From a virus: 22,650 nt of DNA. The notes under the pieces are model-generated. The model saw only the letters and a program-made list of their open reading frames with translations. It did not search any database and was not told where the DNA came from. The position numbers and the translations under genes were made by a program. Numbering within the stretch: the first letter of the stretch is position 1; each line of letters begins with the position of its first letter. The DNA lies in the IMG/VR virus record IMGVR_UViG_3300022902_000084, positions 1-22,650 of that record. One strand, written 5' to 3'. Shown piece by piece: positions 7,194 to 14,991 of the stretch.

Positions 7194-8155
7194 TGCCTGC
7201 TGGAACCTCGACTGTCTCCCCCCTGCTGACTCGACTGGTTCGCCAGCTCGGCGTCAACAACTCGTTCATCTTCGACAAGGTGCCGGGCGTGCCCTTCACC
7301 TCGCGAGATGGCTCCTACGTGCAGCTCGACGAGGGCACGTTCACCGGCGACAACAACGCCCCCGACTCCGAGATGGGCCGACGCCAGATCGGTGGCAAGT
7401 ACCGCAGCTTCGACTTCGGAACCACCGAGACCACGTTCCAGATGGAGGAGTTCTACGCGTACAAGAAGTACGATTGGGGCGAGAAGCAGAACGCGGACGG
7501 GCCGATGCTCGACACCGCCGGCCGTGCCGCCGTCCACTCGCGCCACAACATCGCGCGGGAGCTGGGCTGCCACGACCTCTTCTTCACCACGGGCAACTGG
7601 ACCAACGCGGCCACCGCCGCGGGCGACAGGTTCAACAACGTGAACTCGAACCCGCCCAACGTCGTACGCGCGCAGTGGGAGGCCACCGAGGTCTCGGCTG
7701 CCAACGGCGGCGGACGTCGCGTGATGATCATCCCGCCCGTCGCGATGAACCACCTCAAGGCGCACCCGGTCTACACCGACGTCAACGCGCGAGGCGAGAT
7801 CACCAGCTTCGGTACCCACGAGCAGATCGCCAAGTCCTTCGACGTCATGCCGGAAGACCTGTGGGTGCCCCGTGCCGTGCGCTCCACGCAGACCAAGACC
7901 CGCGCGATGACCGCCACCGAGGCGCGCATCTGGAGCGAGGCGCAGGTGTGGATGGGCTACCTGCCGACGACCATCTCCGAGGGCGAGCTGACGGCAGCGG
8001 CGTACCTCTACATGGGCAGCGACATGCCGGAAGTCCGGCGTGGCGAGGTCGACAACGGCGACGAGCGGTACGACTGGATGCGCGAAGTGTCCGTGGGTGC
8101 CTACATCGCCGTCGAGACCGGCGGTGCGCGTCTGCTCACCACCGTCTACGCGTAG
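7193..8155 (+). CDS. Major capsid protein
   Basis: A 320-residue protein that should form the capsid shell. It lies directly after protease/scaffold and decoration genes, and its length fits an HK97-fold capsid protein. Recognisable family-like sequence is DWGEKQNADGPMLDT (94-108) followed by a helix RAAVHSRHNIARELGCHDLFF (111-131) and GNW, a pattern common in capsid proteins where this stretch forms the long spine helix and nearby P-domain. No obvious N-terminal delta-domain coiled coil is present, which agrees with a separate scaffold. No cleavage site is evident. The gene is read by a coupled one-base overlap with the previous stop, and GGAGG-like sequence lies in the end of that gene. The identification is by context plus pattern, not by a full alignment. 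Confidence 0.85.
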   Translation: MPAGTSTVSPLLTRLVRQLGVNNSFIFDKVPGVPFTSRDGSYVQLDEGTFTGDNNAPDSEMGRRQIGGKYRSFDFGTTETTFQMEEFYAYKKYDWGEKQNADGPMLDTAGRAAVHSRHNIARELGCHDLFFTTGNWTNAATAAGDRFNNVNSNPPNVVRAQWEATEVSAANGGGRRVMIIPPVAMNHLKAHPVYTDVNARGEITSFGTHEQIAKSFDVMPEDLWVPRAVRSTQTKTRAMTATEARIWSEAQVWMGYLPTTISEGELTAAAYLYMGSDMPEVRRGEVDNGDERYDWMREVSVGAYIAVETGGARLLTTVYA

Positions 8156-8169
8156 GAAGGAGGCCCCCA

Positions 8170-9774
8170 ATGGGTCGTAACAGAGTACTTCCTCACAGCC
8201 CGATTCTCCTGGGTGACGCACAGGTGCAGAGCGCCTCGACGTTCACGGTGGAGCGGGGGCGGTGGTACATCGGGTCGGCTGCTGTCACGGCCTCGGCCGC
8301 ACAGCTCAACGGCGTCGAGTCGGAGCGCGTGGCCCACGCAAGCGCCAACATCTCGGTCGGCCGCCTCGTGTACATCTCCGGCGTCACCAGCGACGTCCCG
8401 GCCGTCACCCTCGCGGGTGCGTCTGCTCCGGCCCATGCGGCGCAGTACATGGTCACCTCGGCGATCACGTCGGGGAGCATCGGCCGGATCGACAACGTCG
8501 GCCGGATCTCCGGGCTCTCCACCGCGGATCTCGGTGCGGCTGACGGCAACGTCTACCTCGGCAGTGCAGCGACGGGCCTCATGGCGTCGAGCACGTCGGG
8601 GCCGCTGCTGATCACGCAGCGTGTCGCGCAAGTCGTCACCCGCGACTCGGGTACAGGCGGCGTACTGGAGATCATGATCGGCCCGGCTCAGCGCCTCGGT
8701 CGTGACGCGATCCAGCTGTCGGCGATCCAGTCCAATTCGATCGCCGCCGGGCATGTCGTTCAGCGTCACGTCGGCGACTCCGCCATCTCCGCGGCTCACG
8801 TGCAGATGTCGGCCCTGTCCGGCCTGCAGATCAAGGCGTCGGGCGTCGTGTCTTCGCGACTCGCCGTTGACGCGGTGGGCCAGCGCCACATCGGCAACAG
8901 CCAGATCAGCGGGGCACACCTGCAGGTCTCGGCGGTGGCTGCAGCGGCGATCCAGTCCAACGCGGTCACGCAGCCGAAGATCGGCGACAGCGCCATCAGC
9001 GCCGCACACGTGCAGATGTCGAGCCTCAGCGGTCTCCAGATCGCTGCGTCCGGTGTCGTCTCGTCTCGCATCGGGATCGACGCCATCGGGCAGAGGCACA
9101 TCAGCGACTCGGCGATCAGCGCCGCACATGTCCAGATGTCCAGCCTTTCCGGGCTGCAGATCGTGGCATCCGGCGTCGTCTCCTCGCGGATCGGCCTCGG
9201 CGCCATCGTCGAGCGGCACATCGCGTCCAACGTGATCTCCGCAAATAAGATGGTCATCACCGCCGACGAGACGATCGTCGGAAACGCGACAGGATCGGGG
9301 CTCTCCCGTGACTGCCTGCCCAAGGTGCTCGCCGAGTCGTTCACCGCGGCCGACTTCTCCGCAGCGGCGAACGCCGATACGGTGGGTTTCGCTGTGTCGA
9401 TCCCCGATCAGGCGGTCGTCCAGGGCGCGTGGTTCGATCTGACTACCCTGTGGGGCAACGGCGCCACGGGCTCCAGTCTGTCGAACGTGCACGTTGACTT
9501 CGGCCTGTCCGGCGCGGTGACCATCGATACCGATGGCTTCTGCAACGGCTACCCGATCTTCAGCGGTGTCGACGCAGTCGGTACGAAGAACCCGATGAGC
9601 TACCCGGTGCCGCAGGTGCTGTTCAGCGGTGGCCCGGTCTACGTCACCAGCAACGCTCAGTTGCCGATCATCACGATCAGCGCGACCGGCGTGAACATGT
9701 CGAACGTCAGCAACGGCGGTCTTCGTGCGTACGTGATGTACATCGAACAGCCGGTGGGCTCCGCCATCACCTGA
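8170..9774 (+). CDS. Probable head fibre with 10-residue repeats
   Basis: A 534-residue protein in three parts. Residues 1-180 are beta-rich and resemble a capsid-binding domain. Residues 181-370 consist of 19 consecutive decads of the form [IVLM]xxx[AGSHQ][IVL]xxx[HRKQ], for example VGDSAISAAH, VQMSSLSGLQ and IAASGVVSSR; every four make a 40-residue super-repeat, one of which has lost a decad. Similar decads (IADGAVTTAK type) occur in phi29-like head fibres, which form supercoiled trimeric helix-turn-helix rods. Residues 380-534 form a beta-sandwich domain like those at the tips of such fibres. The start ATG at 8170 follows AGGAAGGAGG (8154-8163). The open frame extends further upstream to 7474 inside the capsid gene, but that part is out-of-frame shadow. 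Position right after the capsid gene supports a head, not tail, fibre. Confidence 0.7.
   Translation: MGRNRVLPHSPILLGDAQVQSASTFTVERGRWYIGSAAVTASAAQLNGVESERVAHASANISVGRLVYISGVTSDVPAVTLAGASAPAHAAQYMVTSAITSGSIGRIDNVGRISGLSTADLGAADGNVYLGSAATGLMASSTSGPLLITQRVAQVVTRDSGTGGVLEIMIGPAQRLGRDAIQLSAIQSNSIAAGHVVQRHVGDSAISAAHVQMSALSGLQIKASGVVSSRLAVDAVGQRHIGNSQISGAHLQVSAVAAAAIQSNAVTQPKIGDSAISAAHVQMSSLSGLQIAASGVVSSRIGIDAIGQRHISDSAISAAHVQMSSLSGLQIVASGVVSSRIGLGAIVERHIASNVISANKMVITADETIVGNATGSGLSRDCLPKVLAESFTAADFSAAANADTVGFAVSIPDQAVVQGAWFDLTTLWGNGATGSSLSNVHVDFGLSGAVTIDTDGFCNGYPIFSGVDAVGTKNPMSYPVPQVLFSGGPVYVTSNAQLPIITISATGVNMSNVSNGGLRAYVMYIEQPVGSAIT
8710..9279 (+). repeat. Coding repeat array: 19 decads in the head fibre
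   Basis: Each unit is 30 bases (10 residues), grouped in fours (120 bases). The third group lacks one unit, so the GDSAISAAH-type units lie 40, 30, 40 and 40 residues apart. The repeats are conserved in protein but have many synonymous differences, so they are old and not recent slippage products. Confidence 0.85.
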
Positions 9775-9783
9775 TCTTCCTGA

Positions 9784-9813
9784 GAGGTGCCGAGGCTGAG
9801 ATCTCGGCGCCTC
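9784..9813 (+). other. Intergenic GC-rich hairpin
   Basis: GAGGTGCCGAG (9784-9794) pairs with CTCGGCGCCTC (9803-9813) around an 8-base loop, an 11-bp stem with one G-U pair. It lies in the 67-base gap after the head fibre gene. No U-run follows, so it is not a standard terminator; it could slow transcription, stabilise the upstream message or be a processing site. Confidence 0.5.
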
Positions 9814-9841
9814 AACTGGACGATCAGCAGGAGGGTCGACG

Positions 9842-10615
9842 ATGACCACGCTTTCAAATCCGCTCTTCACCGGGGCTGCAACGCTCGGCGGCGTGAGCGG
9901 GACCGACTACTACGATCGGATCAGGGTGGGCACCGGCTCGCCGGGATACGCAGGCGCCGCGGGCACGCTGTACGTCGGTGGGATCGCCGAGTTCGACGCG
10001 GTGGTGTACTTCAATGAAGACATCAGCATGGCGGGCAACCGTCGCCTCGTGATGGCGGACGGCTCCACGACCGCGTGGATCATGGGTACGGGCTCACTCG
10101 CAGCGCCCAAGCGCTATCTCACCTTCGACACCAGCGACGAACAGGTCGAGATCGGCACAAAGCTCGAATACGAGGTCGCGAGCGGCATCTACAACAAAGC
10201 CCTCGCGGGGCTTGACATCACGGCGACACGTCAGGGCGAGTGGTTCGCCTACACCCTCGGCAGCGCCACAGGCATCGGCGGCCCGCTCTCAGCGCCCAAC
10301 CCGTACAGCGGGACCGAGGGCGTGCTGCTCGACTGCTACATCAAGATCACGGGCGCGGCGTCGGGCAACGAGTCCCACGTCAACGTGGGTATCACCAGCG
10401 GCGCGAGCAACGTGGCGAACATCATGAAGGACGTACCTGTCACGGCAACCGGCACCCTGTTCCGCGGACCGACTGCGACGAGCGGCGGCAGCGGTGTCAG
10501 CGGGCGGCCTGTCGTGTGGGGCACCACCAACGTTCTACTCGTCACGGGCAAGGGCGGTACGGCGGTGTCGTCGTTCGCAGCCACCCTCTACGCACACGTC
10601 AAGCAGACGGATTAG
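9842..10615 (+). CDS. Beta-rich fibre-like structural protein
   Basis: A 257-residue protein of unknown exact role. The segment GTLYVGGIAEFDAVVYF (residues 41-57) followed by short hydrophobic repeats is like the LYVxGxxEVDG strands of trimeric phage fibres, and the C-terminal 120 residues are Gly/Ser/Thr-rich with alternating strands, suggesting a jelly-roll type tip. It begins with ATG at 9842 after AGGAGGG (9830-9836) and lies between the head fibre gene and the neck genes, so it may decorate the head or neck. It might instead be a tail component displaced in the map. No membrane or catalytic motif is visible. Confidence 0.55.
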   Translation: MTTLSNPLFTGAATLGGVSGTDYYDRIRVGTGSPGYAGAAGTLYVGGIAEFDAVVYFNEDISMAGNRRLVMADGSTTAWIMGTGSLAAPKRYLTFDTSDEQVEIGTKLEYEVASGIYNKALAGLDITATRQGEWFAYTLGSATGIGGPLSAPNPYSGTEGVLLDCYIKITGAASGNESHVNVGITSGASNVANIMKDVPVTATGTLFRGPTATSGGSGVSGRPVVWGTTNVLLVTGKGGTAVSSFAATLYAHVKQTD

Positions 10616-10623
10616 GAGAGGCC

Positions 10624-11097
10624 ATGTACGTCCGGGCGATTGTCTCACAGGTGAGCGGCGGCGGATGGGGCGACCCGATCCGCGTGGCCGTTCCGAGCAC
10701 ACGGCGAGGTACGATCGAAGGCTTCGGCGTCAAGGCGTCGACTTCGGCACAGTCGCAGGTGACGTTCCAGTTGGGTTACGCCACGTTCGGCGCGTCCGCT
10801 GCGTCTGCCGCGATGGTGTGGCCATTCAACGGGATCACCGAGGTCCCGCCAGCCGCGAACGACTGGAACGTGTCTGGCCTCGCAGGCGGTAGCGCGGCCA
10901 CATTCCAGCACGTAGAGACGTGGACCGACGACCCGATGCGCTACGACTACTCGATCAGCGCAGCGGCGCCGTTCATCTACTCCGGGGCTGCGCTCATGTC
11001 CGGCGCTTCGGCAGCTGGCCTCGGTGTCGCGGTGATCGGCAACGTCGCAGGCAACGCCGTCGACCTCACCTTCTACTTCGACATCGGACCCAACTAG
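10624..11097 (+). CDS. Beta-rich structural protein of unknown role
   Basis: A 157-residue protein, starting at the ATG at 10624, which follows GGAGAGG; the TAGGAG overlaps the previous stop. The frame is open further upstream (to 10240) but only as shadow of the previous gene. The sequence alternates short hydrophobic strands with Gly/Ser/Ala turns, with a VAVPSTRRGTIEGFGVKA strand-turn segment (24-41) and no Cys. No family is recognised. It lies between a fibre-like gene and the neck genes, so it is probably another virion surface protein, but this is context only. Confidence 0.5.
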   Translation: MYVRAIVSQVSGGGWGDPIRVAVPSTRRGTIEGFGVKASTSAQSQVTFQLGYATFGASAASAAMVWPFNGITEVPPAANDWNVSGLAGGSAATFQHVETWTDDPMRYDYSISAAAPFIYSGAALMSGASAAGLGVAVIGNVAGNAVDLTFYFDIGPN

Positions 11098-11595
11098 ATG
11101 CCGTGGAACTCCACCCTCGTCAGCGCCCTGCGGTTCATCGACGTGAAGCCCACGTCGAGCCTCTCCGCGGGTAGCGCCACGATCTCGAGCCCGATTCGCA
11201 CGGGTGACATGTCGGCGATTTGGATGGAGCGGTTCTACTACGTGTACGGCGAGTTGGCGGCGTGCGGCATGAGCGTTGGAGTGGCGACGGCTACCCCGGG
11301 CAGGTATCTCATGGCGGGCCTCGAGGCGCGGTTCACGTCTGCCGATTGGGTGATCCACGCCGACGCCACAGCAGGCCGTGAGGTCGCGCCACAGGGGCGG
11401 CACCTGCTATCCGCAGCCTCGGCCATGCTCACCCGCTACTGCGACAACCCCGCGGCGATCTCCGCGCTGTCAGGCGGTGTGTTCGATACATCCTTCCGCC
11501 TCGTGACAGACGGCTACTTCCAAGACGACCCCTCGGATCTCACCGACATCGACGCGCAAAATGACGTGGTGTTCACGCGGGAGATCGAGCAGTGA
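11098..11595 (+). CDS. Putative head-tail connector (neck) protein
   Basis: A 165-residue protein whose ATG immediately follows the preceding TAG, so it is probably translated by re-initiation. It lies just before the gpG-like tail completion gene, the place of neck or head completion proteins. The protein has mixed helical and beta character, with a helix around LLSAASAMLTRYCDN (102-116) and an acidic end. The family is not recognised by sequence, so the call rests on gene order. Its stop overlaps the next start by four bases (GTGA). Confidence 0.5.
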   Translation: MPWNSTLVSALRFIDVKPTSSLSAGSATISSPIRTGDMSAIWMERFYYVYGELAACGMSVGVATATPGRYLMAGLEARFTSADWVIHADATAGREVAPQGRHLLSAASAMLTRYCDNPAAISALSGGVFDTSFRLVTDGYFQDDPSDLTDIDAQNDVVFTREIEQ

Positions 11596-12260
11596 CCGAC
11601 GGACTCACCATCTCGATCAAGGGCCCGGATACCGCTGAATTCACCACGCGGATCGCCACGAACCTTGGCAAGCTCCCGACGCAGTGGCTGCCGCGTATGT
11701 GGTGGTGGTTCGTGCAATTCTTCGGCCAAGTGCCGACGAAAAAGCAGTTTCAGAAAGAGGGCGGCTACCTCGGCGGCACGCAGTGGGCGCAGATCGATCC
11801 AGGATACCGCGCGTGGAAGGTGGAGAAGTACGGCCCTCCCGCCGACTGGATCGGCCGTCGGTCGCGCGACATGATGGGCGTATTCACCGACATCCACGGC
11901 AGCGCTACCGGGATCTTCGAGGTGAGCGGCGGCGGCAGCGTGTGCACGTTCGGCGGCGAGGTGTTCGCGCAGTCCACGGGCTCCACGCGTGCGGGCTCGT
12001 TCAGCCTGCAAGACTACGCGCAGTTTTTCGACGAGCAGCGGGCGATCTACGGCGACCCAGGATCATGGCCCGCGGAGTTGGAATTCCAGATCAACAAGAT
12101 GATGAACATGGTCTACATGCTCACGATGCGCGGCGCGGTGGGCTCATCGAGGGAAGGCACGATCCGAGCAGACGGCGAGATCAGCCCGACGACGTGGCTT
12201 GACAACTTCCCCCGCGGGCAGATCGACAGCTACATCGACGGCATGGTGCGTGACATATAA
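11592..12260 (+). CDS. Tail completion protein, Mu gpG (virion morphogenesis)-like
   Basis: A 222-residue protein with the hallmark layout of the phage virion morphogenesis (gpG/tail completion) family: an N-terminal helix with Trp-rich segment (31-44), then GGYLGGTQWAQIDPGYRAWKVEKYG (57-81), which fits the 'GG..W..L...Y...K..' motif, then IGRRSRDMMGVF (87-98), matching the 'tG.L..s' region. Such proteins finish the tail end or neck so that the tail can join the head. The GTG start at 11592 overlaps the previous stop as GTGA. The stop overlaps the next ATG by one base (TAATG). Residues after 130 are less typical. Confidence 0.65.
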   Translation: MTDGLTISIKGPDTAEFTTRIATNLGKLPTQWLPRMWWWFVQFFGQVPTKKQFQKEGGYLGGTQWAQIDPGYRAWKVEKYGPPADWIGRRSRDMMGVFTDIHGSATGIFEVSGGGSVCTFGGEVFAQSTGSTRAGSFSLQDYAQFFDEQRAIYGDPGSWPAELEFQINKMMNMVYMLTMRGAVGSSREGTIRADGEISPTTWLDNFPRGQIDSYIDGMVRDI

Positions 12261-12799
12261 TGGCCGTCTCACCACGATTCAGCGAGGCTGTAGCCAACGA
12301 CGTCGAGGCCATGTTCGACGATGACACCATCGGCCTCGGCGCACGCTGCACCAACGTCAACACCCGCACGGCGGACAAATACACGCTGCCGACGAAGTGG
12401 ACCAGCGACTTCACGCAGCAAACAACCTCGCACCTGCGCCCGCCGTTTTTCGAGACGTACACCAGCGGGATTCGCGCTGACGAAGTGATCACCGTCGGGA
12501 CCAACGAATTCGAGATCGATTGCATCGTCAAGTGCTGGCTACCCGATCGTGAGACGCGCGCCAACTGGACCGCTGGCGCGAAGCTCTATCGCCGCCTGGA
12601 GTGGGCGATCATGGAGCTGATGATCGAGCGCCGATCGTGGGACGGGCGCACGCTGAACGCCGCCGCCCGCATCCTCAACGTGTTGAATATTCGTGTCGAG
12701 CCGATGATCCGGTGGGACACGAGATCGAACCAAATGGGAGGCGTCGGGGCGCAGGTGTCGTTCACCGTGACCATCGCCGAGGAAGACGTCTACCTTTAG
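12260..12799 (+). CDS. Putative tail terminator protein
   Basis: A 179-residue protein between the tail completion gene and the tail tube gene, the usual place of the tail terminator, which caps the finished tube. The C-terminal third ends in VEPMIRWDTRSNQMGGVGAQVSFTVTIAEED, a strand pair with alternating pattern common in such proteins, and a long helix (AGAKLYRRLEWAIMELMIERR) covers residues about 104-124. No family is assigned with confidence, so the function is inferred from order. The ATG at 12260 overlaps the previous stop and has no strong ribosome site, which fits coupled translation. Confidence 0.55.
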   Translation: MAVSPRFSEAVANDVEAMFDDDTIGLGARCTNVNTRTADKYTLPTKWTSDFTQQTTSHLRPPFFETYTSGIRADEVITVGTNEFEIDCIVKCWLPDRETRANWTAGAKLYRRLEWAIMELMIERRSWDGRTLNAAARILNVLNIRVEPMIRWDTRSNQMGGVGAQVSFTVTIAEEDVYL

Positions 12800-12812
12800 G
12801 AGGGCAAGATCC

Positions 12813-14246
12813 ATGCCAACTGACCGACAACAGCACATGAACTTGGCGGGCGCATGCCGCCTGCAGACCGCATACAAGACGGGCCGCACGAACCTGCTGT
12901 CCAACGTCATGTACAGCCCGATCACGCTCAACATCCGCGGGATCGTGAACGAGGAGCCGCACCCGGATCACACGGGTCAGATGGTGTGGAAGGGCAGCAC
13001 GAATCATCAGGGCGAGTGCGAGTGGGATACCACGTTCGCCGTCGAGCCCGTGAGTGCGTCTGTGGCGCCCACGTGGCTCCCACTGCTGCAGCAGGGCATG
13101 TTCGGCAGCGCGGCGCCCTACAGCGGTGGCACGTACGTCTCCGCGTCGATCAAGACGGTTCTCTCGTGCACGGTCAAGGCCACGTCAGCGCTCAGCGTCG
13201 GCAAGATGATCCTGATCGAGACGTCGGCCGGTTCGTCGCAGTACAACGCGCGGCAGATCATCGAGTTGTCCGCGACCGCACCGACGAGCGAAGGCCGTGT
13301 GGTGTTTTGGCCCGCCCTGTCCGCAGCCCCTGAGACGTCCGCGCGGATCATGCCATGCCGGACGCTCGTGATGGACGACACCAGCAGCGATACCGCAGCG
13401 TCCCTGCAATCGTGGCTCACGTCGATCAGCCGTCGCGGCGAGGGCGCAGTCACCAACAACATCACGCTCAACTGGGGCGGCCGCACGCACCCGATGCTCA
13501 ACCTCACCGGATGGGCTCGCTCCTATGCCCAGTGCGCGCCCACGTCCCTCGCCTCGGCGATCGGAACCAAGGTCGCAACCGTGATCGCCGTCGAGGACAC
13601 GGATCGCGTCGAAGAGGGCTTCGTCATGGAGCTGCGATCCGGTACCACGACCCTCGAGATGATCCGCCTCGACACGCGCAACGACGACGGAACCTTCGTG
13701 GTCGAAGCTGGATCGCGCGGCATGAACGGCACCTCGGCATCGACTCAGGCGGCCGGGCTCAGCATGCGGCCATACAAGCCGTCTGTCAGCGCCGTAGGAA
13801 GCCCTGTGCCTGCGCCTTACTGCTGCGTCACGGTCGGGCTGGCCTCGGCCACGGTGGAGAAGCTCGAGGGCACTGACGGAACGTTCACGCTCGCCGACGG
13901 CTGCGTGCCGGATCAGCAGGAATTCTGTGATGAGTGGCTCGTGCCTTCGTACGGCAAGAGCGACGGCGACGCGCGACCGGAGATCCAGGTCACATCCAAG
14001 CTGGACGAACGGCAACTCGACAGCTACCGCGCGAATCAGGACGGGCGCGAACGCGGCGTGGTCGTGCAGTGCGGGAAGTACATCAACAACGGGCGCGGGA
14101 TCTTCGGCGTGATGATGCCGAACAGCGTCCGCAAAATGCAGGAGTCCACCGCCGGTGATGGCAAGGGCTCCGTGGTGGCAACGCTCAAGTGGGAGGGCCG
14201 CGGTGTTCGCAATGGCGCGAAGGCAGTGGTCCTCTTCATCTCGTAA
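12813..14246 (+). CDS. Major tail (tube) protein with two inserted domains
   Basis: A 477-residue protein placed directly before the tail chaperone pair, so most likely the tail tube subunit. It is longer than typical tube proteins. Two internal segments, residues about 112-180 and 250-320, share a pattern (a start like KTVxxxTVKATxxLSVGKMILIE or TKVATVIAVEDTDRVEEGFVMEL, an Ile/Leu strand, then an ending near GTxAxxxxAG), so they look like two related beta domains inserted into the tube fold. The core would then be residues about 1-110, 180-250 and 340-477, the last ending VVATLKWEGRGVRNGAKAVVLF. The ATG at 12813 follows TAGGAGGG, where the preceding stop overlaps the ribosome site. Confidence 0.7.
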   Translation: MPTDRQQHMNLAGACRLQTAYKTGRTNLLSNVMYSPITLNIRGIVNEEPHPDHTGQMVWKGSTNHQGECEWDTTFAVEPVSASVAPTWLPLLQQGMFGSAAPYSGGTYVSASIKTVLSCTVKATSALSVGKMILIETSAGSSQYNARQIIELSATAPTSEGRVVFWPALSAAPETSARIMPCRTLVMDDTSSDTAASLQSWLTSISRRGEGAVTNNITLNWGGRTHPMLNLTGWARSYAQCAPTSLASAIGTKVATVIAVEDTDRVEEGFVMELRSGTTTLEMIRLDTRNDDGTFVVEAGSRGMNGTSASTQAAGLSMRPYKPSVSAVGSPVPAPYCCVTVGLASATVEKLEGTDGTFTLADGCVPDQQEFCDEWLVPSYGKSDGDARPEIQVTSKLDERQLDSYRANQDGRERGVVVQCGKYINNGRGIFGVMMPNSVRKMQESTAGDGKGSVVATLKWEGRGVRNGAKAVVLFIS

Positions 14247-14266
14247 CGACAGACAAGGAGGGGTTC

Positions 14267-14596
14267 GTGGCTGTCAAATTTACGGTGCTCGTACCGTACC
14301 GATCGAAGATCGACAAGCGAGTTTGGTACAGGTACGAAGGGCTCACGGACGGCGAGCGCAAGGAACACCTTGAATTCGTGCGCCGTGACACATCCACCGA
14401 GGAGAACGAGCAGCACGCGCGCGACATGATCGCCAAGGTGCGCGAGATATGGTTCGAGGGCGAACTCAGCGCGAGCGAACCTGACGACATCGTGGATACG
14501 CTGATCGAGGGATCGGGCGGCGTGCTAGGACAGGAGGTAGTGATCGCGCTGTTGACGGGCTCCAGCGTGCAGGATGACGAAGCCCCTTTCTTGTAA
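14267..14596 (+). CDS. Tail assembly chaperone, short form
   Basis: A 109-residue acidic protein (from GTG 14267, after AAGGAGGGG, with a 3-5 base spacer) between tail tube and tape measure, the standard position of the lambda gpG-like tail chaperone. These proteins bind the tape measure while the tube forms. It has a basic, Lys/Arg-rich N-terminal third, a charged helix (GLTDGERKEHLEF) and an acidic end DDEAPFL. Two codons before the stop lies CCCTTTC, a -1 slippery sequence, after which the ribosome would read on into the next frame, producing a 241-residue longer form. The frame is also open upstream to 14189, which is shadow of the previous gene. Confidence 0.8.
   Translation: MAVKFTVLVPYRSKIDKRVWYRYEGLTDGERKEHLEFVRRDTSTEENEQHARDMIAKVREIWFEGELSASEPDDIVDTLIEGSGGVLGQEVVIALLTGSSVQDDEAPFL
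14584..14590 (+). promoter_or_regulatory. -1 ribosomal frameshift (slippery) site CCCTTTC
   Basis: In the zero frame the sequence reads GCC CCT TTC TTG TAA, so C-CCT-TTC fits the X-XXY-YYZ heptamer: both tRNAs can re-pair as CCC and TTT after slipping back one base. The -1 frame opens only nine bases before this site (after TGA at 14575-14577) and then stays open to 14991, which is what selection for a frameshift would produce. A 6-bp stem, CCTTGC with GCAAGG (14600-14605 and 14631-14636), begins nine bases after the site but is weak. Confidence 0.75.
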
Positions 14597-14601
14597 GCGC
14601 C

Positions 14602-14991
14602 TTGCACTGGGCTCTCGTGATGGGGGCACGGCAAGGGGAGGACGGCGAGCAATGGCTAGCGGCGGAGCGAGATCACTTCGAGACGTGCCGAGACTGCGGT
14701 TCGCTGTACGAGTCCCCGCTCGCGTGCTCGGCGCTCGGCATCAACGCCCTTGTGCATCAAATCGAGGACTGGGTGCCCGACGCCGCCCCGTCGTGGGTAT
14801 GGCCAGCGATCTCCACGTTCCTCGACATGCGCCGGTTCTCCACGCTCCCCCGCGCAGGCGGCACGCTGGATCAAGACGCGCGGTTGATGGACGCCTTCCG
14901 CATCCTGGACTCTGCCATGGGCGACATGACGAAGGCGGAGCAGATGCTACGGGACGCGCAGAGCAACAGCGGGTGGAAGGCGCGTAAGTAG
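14602..14991 (+). CDS. Tail assembly chaperone, frameshift extension (T part)
   Basis: This -1 frame carries the second half of the tail chaperone. It has no good start: the first possible one is TTG 14602 without a ribosome site, so it is probably made only by frameshifting at 14584-14590, which gives residues from LVSALHWALV onward (codon at 14590), 133 residues added to 108. It contains a CRDC...C cluster (CRDCGSLYESPLAC), a possible small metal-binding knuckle, then WVPDAAPSWVWPAISTF and helical sequence to the C-terminus. This matches the position and partner role of lambda gpT, which recruits the tape measure. The tape measure gene starts at the next base after its stop, so translation is coupled. 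Confidence 0.8.
   Translation: MHWALVMGARQGEDGEQWLAAERDHFETCRDCGSLYESPLACSALGINALVHQIEDWVPDAAPSWVWPAISTFLDMRRFSTLPRAGGTLDQDARLMDAFRILDSAMGDMTKAEQMLRDAQSNSGWKARK

Noticed and set aside
14602-14652. Independent start of the second chaperone gene at TTG 14602, ATG 14620 or ATG 14652
   Set aside because: TTG 14602 and ATG 14620 lack a ribosome site, and the ATG at 14652 that follows GGGGAGG lies in a different frame. The slippery site explains the arrangement better.
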